The notes beneath the pieces were generated by a model. That model made no database searches, was not told the DNA's origin, and saw only the letters and a program-made list of their open reading frames with translations. Positions 10,662-21,560 of a DNA stretch of 64,000 nt are shown here, piece by piece (the stretch's first letter is position 1; each line of letters begins with the position of its first letter). The position numbers and the translations under genes are program-made. The stretch comes from Cytospora piceicola (Eukaryota; Ascomycota; Sordariomycetes; Diaporthales; Cytosporaceae), in NCBI GenBank assembly GCA_023375675.1, contig JALQBC010000004.1, positions 1,488,001 through 1,552,000 on the forward strand, read 5' to 3'.

Positions 10662-11234
10662 GCCGGTCCCGCGTCATCATCATCACCTTTCTTAGTCGCC
10701 ATCCACCATGGCGACTCCTCATCGCAGCCAGTGCCGACTCTCCATGACGGCCCTCAAACGAGCGGCCCCAGAGGGTCGGGACTGGCCCCTGTACACATAT
10801 GTCCCTTCCCCCCCAGATAAGAGAGGATAGCTCAGGCTCGGTTTCGGCGTTCCGGATGACACTTCACAATACCCTTCACCGTTGACTGGTAACGGTCAAT
10901 CTTGTATCATTATCCCCCTGGTCCCTGGTCCCTGGTCACCCCCCTTCACAGCACCTTGTTTTTGGGAGGCAATAGAAACGGACGTGCTCTTCAGCACACC
11001 TAGACGGGTTGAGACGCAAGTCACGCGATGGATCTCCTTTGGTCATGTATACGCCTCATGTATGGTATGGTATAAATTGGTACGGATTGGAATGTTTGGA
11101 TTTGAACCGGATCGGAGTCGAGGCGGTGAGCAGGTCGGACACATTCGTTTCTTTTCTCTGGGTCGGAGTTGGGAGCAGGCAAAACTAGATCAAACAAGAC
11201 GCAGCAATGTCTAGTTTATACATCTATTAAGAGG
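10662..11234. other. Intergenic between convergent genes
   Basis: This holds the 3' flanks of the repeat-protein gene (plus) and the Mss1-like gene (minus). The two genes converge. Short frames here have no recognisable content. Confidence 0.6.
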
Positions 11235-13076
11235 TTACTTCCCCACGCAAAACCTGCAAGATTGTTAGTGACTGTCCCAAAGTGTAAACTCCCAGTGGAA
11301 AGTGTATGGATTAGTGTACTTCTCAAATATGACCCCCAATACCTCTTCTACGTCACCAGCATCGCCCCTCCCCGTGATTTTCGCCAGGCTGTTTCCCGCA
11401 TAGCGCAGGTGCTCGGCAGCGAGGACAACGTCGGGCTCGTCACCGAAGTCACCTTCTTCCGCGTCTTCATCGCCAGCTATACTCATGAAGTCCTCGAGGT
11501 GCCCTCTGCACTGCGCCAGGAGCTGACGCTGTCTCTCCGTCCCGCCCAGGAGCTCCTGCATGTCCTCGGGCAGGAAGGTCAGCTTCTCGAACGAGCGGAT
11601 GAGGGTCTTGGTTAGATGGTGAATGCCACCGGCGTCTTCTCCGACAGACGAGGATGGCGCCTCGGCTTCCCTGCAGGAGATCATGAGGGGCTCACTGAGC
11701 CCTTCCAACTGGCCGTGCACCGATGACCTGAATGCTTCGAGCAGGTCGTCCAGTATGGCTCTGGGAACAGATTCGCACTTGTTGACCACGACAATGTGTT
11801 GTTCCGCCTGGGCAGCCAACTGGAACGTCTCGGCGTCGTAGTTGATGTATGGCTCCCCGTCTCCGTCCCTCTCGACCGAGGCCATGACGACGACCACGTC
11901 CGAGCTCAAGGCCTTGAGCCTCGCCCTCCTGATCCCCTCCTCCTCGACGGCCCCGACGGCCCCGTCGCCGGGCCGGGCCCGGGCCCTGACCCCCGCCGTG
12001 TCGGCAAACGTGCAGAGGTACCCCCCGACGTCCAGGCCGACCTCGACGACGTCCCTCGTCGTGCCGGCCTCGCGCGACACGATCGAGGCCTCGCGGCCCA
12101 CGACCAGGTTCATGAGCGAGCTCTTGCCGGCGTTGGGCGGGCCCAGCAGCGCGACCCGGGCGCCCCGCCGCAGCAGCTCGGTGCGCGCGCCCGCGGCCTC
12201 GTGCGCGCCCAGCCCCCGCAGTATCCCGCCCGCCAGCCGCGCGACGCCCCGCAGGAGCGCCCCCGGCCCCTCGTCCAGGTGCTGGTCCTCGGAGAAGTCG
12301 ATGAGCGCCTCGATCTCGCCGCGCGCCAGCAGCAGCTCCGCGCGCCACGCGTCGTAGGCCCGCCCGCGCGCCCCCGAGCCGCCGCGCACCGCCGCCCGCC
12401 GCTGCTGCTCCGTCTCGGCGTCCAGCACGTCGCCGAGGGATTCCACCTGCGAGAGGTCCAGGCGGCCGTTGAGGAAGGCCCGCTTGGTGAACTCGCCGGG
12501 CTCGGCGTACCGGATGGTGGTGGCGGCGGTGGTGGTGGCGCACCGGGGGATGGCGCTGAGGACTGCCTTTACGGTGGCGGGGCCGCCGTGGGTGTGCAGC
12601 TCGAGGACGCTCTCGCCCGTGACGGTCCTGGGAGCTGGGAAGAACAGGACCAGGGCGCCCGAGTCGAGGACGTGTGACTCGTCTGGGAGGTCTGGGTCGT
12701 AGAGTGTCCTGACTGCTGCATATCGAGGCTTGGGGAGGGGCTTCTGTGGGCAGAGCCTCCTGTAGATGTCTAGGCAAGCTGGGCCTGATATGCGAATGAC
12801 GGCTATACCGGCCCTGCCCTGGGCGGATGAGAGGGCATAGATGGTGTCATCCTTGGCCTGGCCTGCTATGACACCAAAGTTGCGTCTGCTCTGGCCATTC
12901 TCAGAATGCGAGGTCGGACTTGAGTGTAAGATGTTTGTGTGACCACATTTCTTTTTTTTGAGACTAGCAGACGACTGCAGGTTGGTTGTCGTGACTCTGT
13001 GTGCAGTTGAGAAGGACGGCTTGAGGCCGCATGAGAGCCTTCGAGTTCCAACAGCTACTCGAGCATACCGGAACAT
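11235..13076 (-). CDS. MSS1: Mitochondrial tRNA-modification GTPase, MnmE/Mss1/GTPBP3 family
   Basis: Exons are 11320-13076 and 11235-11253 on the minus strand, 591 residues. With its partner Mto1/MnmG, this family installs the carboxymethylaminomethyl group on wobble uridine-34 of mitochondrial tRNAs. The N-terminus is Arg/Ser-rich, as in mitochondrial targeting peptides. The TrmE N-domain spans about 75-195 (ALSSAQGRAGIAVIRISGPA, EPGEFTKRAFLNGRLDLSQ). The G domain has GPPNAGKS (312-319), DTAG (359-362) and NKCE (432-435), where most relatives have NKxD. The main frame would end in an atypical tail. A 66-nt intron with a perfect CACTAAC branch site joins it to a 19-nt exon encoding the conserved C-terminus FCVGK, with the catalytic cysteine at 588. 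The donor, GTACAC, is weak. Name by homology; confidence in the family is high. Confidence 0.93.
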
Positions 13077-13629
13077 TGACTGACTTTTTGTAAGGGCAGT
13101 TGCAGGTGATCTTATATCGTGTATGTGTCACGTATAGATAAGTGCCCCGTCAATAATAATTTGGTTTCTTCCTTTGTAGGTAGGTATTCGACCGTGGAAT
13201 GAGATGAGAGCCTTCCCAGGTTCCATTCGATCATAGGCTGGGGTTGCTTATGGGTGCTGTGGATGGGTGCTAACTAGGGGCCTAAGTAGGTTGACTGAGG
13301 CAATCCATCCCAGGTGCCGTAGAACAAGTACAGGGGCAGGGGTCCTCTGGTGGCCCGCTAAAAAGTCATGGACAGGAGCTCATTGGCCAGTGTTTTGGAA
13401 ATCCGCGAACAAGGATTCGAGGCACCAACGACGCGGGCTTATCGATAAGCAGGGGGGGTCCAGAAGATTTTCCATTTTTTGAGCAGCATTTCACAGATAT
13501 CTTCTCCGTCCCGCCTTCCCCAACCTCTCTGCCAGGACCAACCCCATACTATCTTTTTTTTCTCTCCTTTCGATACCCAACTCAATACCTACCCAGGTAT
13601 ACGGTATACGGTATACCCCCTTGCCCACC
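13077..13629. promoter_or_regulatory. Shared divergent promoter of MSS1 and MAK16
   Basis: About 550 bp separate the start codons of two divergent genes, one for mitochondrial translation and one for ribosome assembly. Near MAK16 there is a pyrimidine-rich tract (13500-13580) and a GTATACGGTATAC direct repeat at about 13598-13615. A bidirectional promoter is an inference from spacing. Confidence 0.5.
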
Positions 13630-14735
13630 ATGTCATCCGACGAGATTGTCTGGCAGTACATCAACCAGAACTTCTGCGCATTCAAGATACGGACACCGAA
13701 CACCCAGAAGCAGACCAACTTCTGTCGTAACGAATACAATGTCACCGGCCTCTGCAACCGACAGTCGTGCCCTCTGGCCAACAGCAGATATGCCTCCGTC
13801 CGCCCACACCCCGAGAAGCCGAACGTCCTCTACCTCTACATGAAGACTGTCGAGCGTGCTCACCTGCCGAACCGCATGTGGGAGAAGATACGACTGCCGT
13901 CCAACTACCAGAAGGCATTGGCCATGATAGACGAGAAGTTGATGTACGCACGAGACTGCACCAGTGCACCTAGTGCACCTAGTGCACCCTCCTCCCCCCT
14001 CCCCACCCACAAATACCAGTCAAGGAGGATAACTTTGCTAACTAAACCGCCCACGGCAGGTACTGGCCCGACTTCCTCAAGCACAAGGCAAAACAACGTC
14101 TCACCCGCCTGACACAAGTCGCCATCCGCATGCGGAAGATCGCGGCCGAGGAGGACCGGCTCGGCGAGAGGCTCGTCCCCAAACTGGCGCCCAAGGTCAG
14201 GCACCGCGAGGACGCCCGCGAGCGCAAGGCCGAGGCCGCGGCGAAGCTGGAGCGCACCATCGAGAGGGAGCTGCTGGAGAGGCTGCGGCAGGGCGCCTAC
14301 GGCGACCAGCCCCTCAACGTGTCACAGAAGATCTGGGAGAAGGTGCTCAACGGCCTGGAGAAGGAGGGCCAGGGCGTGCGCGACAAGGACCTGGACGATG
14401 GTGTCGACGAGGACGAGGACGAGGACGAGAACGAGCTGGAAGAGGAGGAGGGCTCCGAGCTCGAGGGCAACGTCGAGTACGTCAGTGACGTCGAGGAGAG
14501 CGACGAGGACCTCGCCGACCTGGAAGACTGGATGGCAAGCGAAGAGGACGATGACGACAATGACGACGATGACGAGGACAGTGAGGAGGACAGCGACGAG
14601 GAGGCTACGAAGAAGGGCAAGAAGGCCGGCGATAAGAGGAAGAGGGCGGCGAAGAAAACGCTCCAGGGCAGGAAGAAGACCAAGGAGAGGGAGACGGAGG
14701 AGGAGACGAGCAGAGAGAAGTTGCTTGCTTTCTGA
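13630..14735 (+). CDS. MAK16: Ribosome biogenesis protein Mak16
   Basis: Exons are 13630-13943 and 14060-14735, 329 residues. Mak16 is a nucleolar factor for 60S subunit assembly and 27S/25S rRNA processing, acting with Rpf1 and others. The N-terminus is highly conserved: [38 protein letters not shown] and [12 protein letters not shown]. Cysteines at about 17, 34, 45 and 50 match the conserved set of the family. The exon junction restores [18 protein letters not shown], and [10 protein letters not shown] follows in the middle region. The C-terminal third is an acidic Asp/Glu tract followed by a Lys/Arg-rich tail, typical of nucleolar proteins. The intron (116 nt, donor GTACGC, branch TGCTAAC) carries three copies of a 9-bp AGTGCACCT repeat at 13967-13991. 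It is divergent from the Mss1 gene. Confidence 0.96.
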
Positions 14736-15788
14736 GCGGGTTGAGGGAGAACCTCGAGATGGCTTCATATTGGTTGACATGACATGGCATGACATGGCAA
14801 GGCGTTGGTGTGGTCGGCACGGAAAAACAAAAAACGGAGTAATAGACACAAGGGATACCAGCTCAGGAATGAAATGCTATAATCTTTTTTCTTGACGGTA
14901 TATGTATATGTACATACTATCAGGTTGTTAAGAGAACCTCGTTCACCTAACATGTGAGACTGTGCCACCCACCATACGGGGGATGGGGGACGTCACCCTA
15001 CGGATAGGAAATATTTCTATAACAGGATACAAGCACTTGGGAAACCCCAAGACATCAGTAGCAGTATGATTTGTGCTTATGTCTACATATCTGTGTTTTT
15101 AAGTCCTTAAGTCCAGTCAAGAGGTGGTGCTGCACCGAAGTTGAAGTTGTCTCGAGTCTTGAGTGTCTGCTGTGGGCAATTTCAGGGGCGCAGCGTGGCT
15201 CCCAAAGCTCCATTGCGCGGGGCCAACGAATCTCAACCTGAGACGGACGATGCCGCAACACTGCCCGCTCTGGGGTCCCAAGTCCCAAACATGACCCTGA
15301 GACCATGACCCTGAGACCCTGACCCTGAGATCCACGCTTGCCTTCCCTTTCCCTTGCCCTTGCCCTTCCCTTCCCTTCTTTACTTAGGCAGCCCGACTCT
15401 AATTGATTACCTTACCTACTTACCTTACCCTTCCAAAAGACAACGTCTCGAGTGTCTATCTGCTGAGGAGATAATTCCAATCCTTTTCCCTCTCTTGCGC
15501 TCCAGACACCGGGCGAGTCAGCATAATAATAATAGGGGCAGCGACGATCAATCCCCGTGGACCGCAACGTCGATCGTCGCCCGACCCGAGTGTGACAACG
15601 TCCAGACCTCGTCCTACACCGCACAACTAGCCCTACGAACCGACGAAAGAAGAACTGACGCAATCGCAGACTTGCGGCCTCCTTTAGCAAGGCAGCATTG
15701 GCTGCTATAACATTCTATATCCTCCCACCAAGACCACGCAGAGAAGACACTGGGCTAGACCCCAGGAGCAGCAGCAGCAGCAGCAACC
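14736..15788. other. Intergenic / promoter of the Mso1-like gene
   Basis: After the MAK16 3' flank comes a tandem ATGACCCTGAGAC motif at about 15291-15331, then a pyrimidine tract of TTCCC/TTGCC units at 15341-15378. A GCA-rich stretch (15768-15786) sits directly before the start codon. No gene is seen in the gap. Confidence 0.55.
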
Positions 15789-16640
15789 ATGTCGTCCTGG
15801 TACTCCAACATCCTCACAACCACAACCTCCCGCCTCAACAACCTCCAGCGCCAGGTCTTCGCCTCCGAGAACGACGGCGACACCGAGGACGACACGCACG
15901 TGTGCCGCGTCCTGCGCCAGTACTACAACGAGAACGGCCGCGGCCTGCCGCCCTGGCTACCCCCGGACCCCAAGGGGCCCCCACCCACCCCCACCGGCCA
16001 ACAGCCACAGCACCCCGGCGTGGGCGCCCGCTACGGCTCGGTCTCGTCACAGGGGGGCGGCGCCGCCGGCAACGGCAACGCGGGGCTGAGCAGCCTGTGG
16101 GACAACAACCGCGGCAGGGGCGGGAGCACGGGGGCGGCTGCGCCGGGGCCGGCTGCTGCTGCTGGGGCGGCGGGCGGCTCGAGGAACCCGTTCGCGCGGA
16201 ACGCCATGACGCCCGACCCGGCGCAGGGCGGGCCGGGGGCGGCGAGGCCGCCGAACAGCCTGAGGGCGGGGAGCAACTCGGATGCCGCCAGCGTGGCGAG
16301 CACGGCGGGGGGCGGCGGCGGCGGTGGTGTGTCGAGCGCGCAGGACCGGCTGAGGCAGAGGCTCTGGGGGAGCGGTGCGCGGACCGTGAGCCCCGGGAGC
16401 ACGACGGGGCCGTTCGCGCCGCCGCCGCAGCAGCAGCAGCCGCAGCACAGCGGTGGGGGTGGGGGTGGCAGCTGGGCGAGGGGCGGTCGGGGTGCCCCTG
16501 CTGGGGGCTCCGGCGGGGGTGGTGATTATGACCCGTACGGGCCGGGTGGGCAGTATGACGGCGGAGGGGGCTCTGGGGCGAGGCAGGGGATACCGAGGAG
16601 GGGGGTGGGCGCGTTGCCTAGTGGCCCGAGGATGAGGTAG
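15789..16640 (+). CDS. MSO1: Mso1-like Sec1-binding exocytosis protein
   Basis: A single-exon frame of 283 residues. The first 60 residues carry the fungal Mso1 N-terminal signature: MSSWYSNILTTTTSRLNNLQ, then GDTEDDTHVCRVLRQYYNE and LPPWLPPDP. In yeast this segment binds the SM protein Sec1 at sites of secretion and helps SNARE assembly during vesicle fusion with the plasma membrane. The remainder (about 65-283) is a disordered Gly/Pro/Ser/Gln-rich tail with poly-Gly and poly-Gln runs; the gene is about 70% GC there. The protein ends in RRGVGALPSGPRMR. The start is fixed by the conserved MSSWYSN. The family call rests on the N-terminus alone, and I have not compared the tail with relatives. 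Confidence 0.85.
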   Translation: MSSWYSNILTTTTSRLNNLQRQVFASENDGDTEDDTHVCRVLRQYYNENGRGLPPWLPPDPKGPPPTPTGQQPQHPGVGARYGSVSSQGGGAAGNGNAGLSSLWDNNRGRGGSTGAAAPGPAAAAGAAGGSRNPFARNAMTPDPAQGGPGAARPPNSLRAGSNSDAASVASTAGGGGGGGVSSAQDRLRQRLWGSGARTVSPGSTTGPFAPPPQQQQPQHSGGGGGGSWARGGRGAPAGGSGGGGDYDPYGPGGQYDGGGGSGARQGIPRRGVGALPSGPRMR

Positions 16641-17625
16641 CTGATGAGGAGGGACATAATGAGGAGGGTGGGGATGCGTGGTGTGCTGTTGGGGAGACGA
16701 GCCATCGTCGAGGGCCACGTTACTGTATATATATCTTGCACAGGTTCTATGGACGGCTCAATGCCTCGTTCTTAGGGATGTTGATATCGGGCTTGACTAC
16801 TTCAGACGGAGAGAGAGAGAGAGCATGGAGTTCTGGCTACGCAACTACGGTGTATATAAAAACTTAGAGTTCGGAGTACGGAATGCATATGTACGTTCAA
16901 CATTGCAATTCCTATGTTTCCTGAGCTGAAAGCAGTGATACGCGTGGTCTTACTTGTGGTCTTACTTCCAAAACCGGCTTGATACCGGCTCAAAGTGCAC
17001 TGGCGGCAGGATACAAAGAAAGAGTTGCGTATGTGCTGGCGTACCGATGCGTGGCCACTGAGTGGAACCTTGAAGATGACGACACGCACTTCCTTTCAGG
17101 GCTGAGTACCGCTACAACAGGTGACATGACGTTCTGGAACAGGCAGATGGGCACTGTGCCACTACAGTTGCCTTGCCTTGTATGTACCTAGGTATGTATG
17201 TACCTATCACAAGCAAATAGATACCCAGACAAAGTTGTAGCGGCTAAACGGCTACGACTAGCGTTCCGCGCCAGGGGCTCCCCTCAGCAGTCAGGGTTCA
17301 TCGCGGGGTAGACTGGCAGCTGGGTACTTACTTAAGTAGGCACTCCAGCGGGTCCTTCAGCGGCCTCCAGTGACAGACGCCGACATATATGCATAGTCTA
17401 CATAGTACATACTTTAGGTAGTACAACACATCACACACCACCAACATCCTAAGAAATCATATCACACGCCCAAACCTTAAAGCAGTGCTGAACCCACCAA
17501 GCAGCCTGTCCCTTTCTCAAAAACAATAACACTTCCTTTTTTTACTTCTTCAGTCACCTTCCTTCACTTCGACAGCAGCCCTTGGGCACCCCACCATCTA
17601 CTGACCGTTTTCCGGTCCGCCCGCG
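16641..17625. other. Intergenic, nothing recognised
   Basis: AT-rich 3' flank, a TACCTAGGTATGTATG stretch near 17186-17202, and a CACAC/CCAAC-rich leader before the next gene. No supported frame. Confidence 0.55.
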
Positions 17626-20403
17626 ATGACGTCTGATGAGTTGCCTCACACAGGAACAGCTCAACACAATACACAACCAGCCCGTCCAGCGTCCCCATCT
17701 GGGAGTCTGTACGCCATGAGCGACGACGAGGAGGGAGAGTACAACACCATCACACATACCGAAACGGGGAAGGGCGTCAAACTACTCTATTCCAAGAGCA
17801 AGGTCCGTCTTGACAAGCTCAACTATCACATGTCTCGAGTCGCCACCGGACATGATGGTCCAGTAGCTAGTAGCTAATCCTTGATATCTAGGTCTACATC
17901 CACCCAACACCCTCGTCCAAGGACAACATCCCCGGCTTCATAGCCCTATTACAGCAAAAGCCTTCTGCCGGCGCTCGACCCTCCACCTCCGACGCCCTAA
18001 ACCCCGGTTCCATAGCCTCCTCCGACCTCCTGCTAGCATGGCTTCCTGAATCCCAACTCGGCGAGGCCGCCAACACCTACGTCAAAGTCGACCTCTCCGA
18101 GAATGACTCCCCACCGAAACAATCCTACCTCGTCCCTCCCCCACCGACAGTAACGACCCATCGCGGCTCGATAGGCCACTATGCCTTCGCCATCCCCGTC
18201 AGCGCCATCTACTCGCTCCTGGTACGCCCTCCGAGCATAGGATGGTGGTTCGGCTCCGTCGTCATCAACAGCCGTGCCGGCGATAGCTTCCCGGCCCTGT
18301 TCTTCCACGACACCGAGTGCCAGTCAACCATGCTGCAGAAGAAGAAGCACATGAAGGACAAGTTCGACCCCTTCGGCGAGGGCGGCCACATGTTCTGGGG
18401 GGGCGACGAGGTGCTGAGGTGGCTGAGGAACTACGTCCAGATCGAGAGGAGCGTCGCGGAGCCAAACATCTACCTGATCGAGCCCAGCAAGGGCGACAGC
18501 GAGGGCTTCGGCACCAAGCCCACGGCCAGCTCGCCCTCCTCGATAGGCCGCCGGGACAACGGCCGCGGCGTCACGGTGGGCGGGGCGGCTGGGGCCAAGC
18601 CCGGGTCGGCCTCGGGCAGGGACGCGCAGATGGACCCCTTCACCAAGTTCGTCAAGGAGACCGGGTGGAACATCATGGAGAAGTTCAGCAAGGTCACGAC
18701 CTTCACGCGCAACGCCGCCAGCGACGTCCTGGAGAACCCGCGGGTGCCGCCGCAGGTGAGGAGCCTGCTGCGCAACCCCGAGGTCAAGACGCTGCAGGAC
18801 GAGTTCGACAGCGCGAGGATCTACCTGGCACGGTGGGCCATGGGCATAGCGGAGCAGAGCGAGCGGGACCGCCGCCAGCGGATATGGACCGCGCAGGACG
18901 TGCTGGAGATGGAGGACACCGACGTGGGCGAGTTTGAGCTGCTGGAGGGCACGAGCTCGTTCGGCCTCGAGGAGAGGAGGAGGCCCGTGACGAAGAAGGA
19001 GTGGGATTCGTTCTTTGACCTCGGCAGTGGGAGACTGTCTCTCACGGTCGATGAAGTCAAGGAGAGGATATTCCACGGTGGTCTGGACCCAGATGATGGC
19101 GTACGGAAAGAAGCCTGGCTGTTCCTGCTGGGCGTCTATGACTGGTACAGTACCGAGGTGGAGCGGAAAGCCCAGATTGCCTCCCTCAGAGACGCATATG
19201 TGAAACTCAAGGGTGTGTGGTGGGAAAGACTCGTGGACCTCGGCGGTGAAGGAGAGGAAGGCGAGTGGTGGAGGGAACAACGCCACCGCATAGGTAAGGA
19301 CACCGCTGACCCGTCCATCTTCCCCTGCGCAAGAAAGCTCACATCCCCAACAGAGAAAGATGTCCACCGCACCGACCGCAACGTACTCATCTTCGCGGGC
19401 GAGAACATCCCGCACCCAGACCCGGACTCCCCCTTCGCCGATGTCGGCACCAACGTCCACATGGAACAGATGAAGGACCTGCTCCTCACCTACAACGAGT
19501 ACAACAAGGAGCTGGGCTACGTCCAGGGCATGTCGGACCTGCTCTCCCCCATATACGCCGTGGTCCAGGACGACGCCGTGGCGTTCTGGGCGTTCCAGCA
19601 CTTCATGGAGCGCATGGAGCGCAACTTCCTCCGGGACCAGTCGGGCATGCGCACGCAGCTGACGACGCTGGACCAGCTGGTGCACTTCATGGACCCCAAG
19701 CTCTGGGAGCACCTGGAGAAGGCCGACAGCACCAACTTCTTCTTCTTCTTCCGCATGCTGCTGGTCTGGTACAAGCGGGAGTTCCCATGGGATGACATCC
19801 TCCGGCTGTGGGAGGCCCAGTGGACCGACTACCTGACGAGCAGCTTCCACCTGTTCGTGGCGCTGGCGATCCTGGAGAAGCACAGGGACATCATCATGAC
19901 GCACCTGCAGCACTTTGACGAGGTGCTGAAATACGGTACGTTGGGGAGACCTCGAAGCCTGACAGCGAAATATTACCGAGACCGGAATGCTGACTCTCTG
20001 TAACGATCCCCTAGTGAACGAGCTCTCCGGCACCATCGACCTGGAGTCCACCCTCATCCGCGCCGAGGCGCTCTTCCGGAAGTTCCGGCGCCTCATCGAG
20101 GCCATCGACAAGAAGCCCAACTTCCCGCCCCCGCGCCTGCACTTCTCGGCCGTGGCGCCGTCCCTCTTCCCGCCGCGGCCGTCGTCCGCCAGCGGGGGCA
20201 GCCGGCCCACGACGCCGACCGGCGGCGGCGGTGGCGGCCAGCAGGGGGGCGACGGCAGGGGGGGCAGCCCGGGCTCCAGGAAGGTCATCACGCCCGAGCT
20301 GCGGAGGCTGCTGAGCCGGGAGGTGGAGGTGCTGCCGCGGAAGGAGGTGGCGAACAACGGGGATGGGTTCCTGGCCAAGCCTGCGGATGCGCATGTGAAG
20401 TGA
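17626..20403 (+). CDS. GYP7: Gyp7-type Rab GTPase-activating protein (TBC domain)
   Basis: Exons are 17626-17802, 17892-19293, 19354-19935 and 20015-20403, 849 residues. TBC proteins speed GTP hydrolysis on Rabs; Gyp7 acts on Ypt7 at the vacuole and late endosome. The N-terminal half matches the Gyp7 lipid/Rab-binding region (KLLYSKSK-VYIHPTPSSKDNIPGF, LLAWLPES, WWFGSVVINSRAGDSFPALFFHD). The TBC domain has the arginine finger in IEKDVHRTDRN (R532) and the glutamine finger in GYVQGMSDL (Q584). The second intron is exactly 60 nt, has no in-frame stop, and interrupts the codon after the Ile of the finger motif. The first donor, GTCCGT, is weak. The tail (about 760-840) is Gly/Pro-rich. A second in-frame ATG at 17716 would drop 30 poorly conserved residues and could be the real start. 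Confidence 0.92.
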
Positions 20404-21216
20404 GTATGAATGTATGAGGGGGTGGGGGTGAATGTCGTGGTTGTTTGATTAGAAAATGAAATGATAGCAATGAGGGTGGTCATTGTGATGGACTAGGGAT
20501 AAATACGGGTGTATGATATGCACTATGGATCATTGAGGGGAGGGAGGACTTCCACTGCACTGGTATTGGAGGAAGACGATTGTATCATGAATTATGGGAA
20601 TGGCTTGTTCTTTCTAAGCCGGATTAACGAAATACATGGCTATCATGAATGCATCACTACTGTGTGCACAATACTACCTGTTAGCACTGACTGTCCAGCC
20701 TACATTCGCAGCGTGGGTAGTTATATCGTCGGTAGCTAGATACTAAGTACTGACGAGCTGTGTTCGGGATCATGATTCTGATACGGTCGACACATAGTGA
20801 GCATGCTGTAACCCACATGGAACGCTATATCTATTCTATGCGGTCACCAAGGGGCTCATGTATTAAATAGACAAATCTACACAGTAACGGTGTCGTTGCC
20901 TAAAGATATATAGGTAGTACCCACACCGTTTCTCCACATATAGGCCATTTCACAGCTAGGACACGGTGCCTCGAGCGCTTTGAAAGAAACCAGCCGCGCG
21001 GTATTGTAGATATCACGCCTGTTATAGAAGTTGCGACTTGTTGGAGAGAAGGAAAAGCATGGAATATCAAACCCAGAGGAGGATCTTCACTATCGTTTCA
21101 GCATTGTCTACGAGAGCGTAGACCTTTTTTAGGGGGGGGAAGATTGTAAGGAAGGCATGATTGGCAGGCTACCTTTGTAAGTAGTTTTAGGGCAGTTTGT
21201 CGGCACCGTTATACCT

Positions 21217-21241
21217 AACAAACAAACAAACAAACAAACAC
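21217..21241. repeat. Microsatellite (AACA)n
   Basis: Six direct copies of AACA. Confidence 0.95.
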
Positions 21242-21320
21242 AATATAGACACTTGAAGTCCTTATAACGACTTTAAGCTGTTCCCGGCAGACTCATTAGA
21301 GTTCTGACAAGACTGTGACA

Positions 21321-21560
21321 TTCACTGCATATTCAGACATATTAATAGGCTATATACTCTAGCCGTAAGGCAGAGCCTTAACTCCTATATATGCATTTTC
21401 AGACCTGTCAAGGGGCTATATAATCTATATGCAGCCCTAAATTTTGCATTCACTGCATTTTTAGACCTATCGAGGGATTAGATCTCACAGCAGAAAACCA
21501 GAGCCGCATTGTCATTTCACTGCATATCTAGATCTATCGAGCGCCGCAACTAACCAGGGC
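21321..21560. repeat. Degenerate ~65-bp tandem repeat, four units
   Basis: The motif TTCACTGCAT plus GACCTATCGAGGG-like sequence recurs at about 21336, 21402, 21464 and 21531 (GACATATTAATAGG, GACCTGTCAAGGGG, GACCTATCGAGGGA, GATCTATCGAGCGC). Spacing is 66, 62 and 67 bp. Many differences between copies are C/T or G/A changes. Confidence 0.6.

Noticed and set aside
11692..12777. 361-codon minus-strand and 293-codon plus-strand frames overlapping the Mss1 gene
   Set aside because: Arg/Ala/Gly-rich translations caused by GC-rich third positions. The Mss1 frame carries all the conserved GTPase motifs.
18324..20483. 719-codon minus-strand frame opposite the Gyp7 gene
   Set aside because: It mirrors the Gyp7 exons and runs through both of its introns. 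Its product has no recognisable domain, while the plus strand has a full TBC domain. It is open because of the high GC content.
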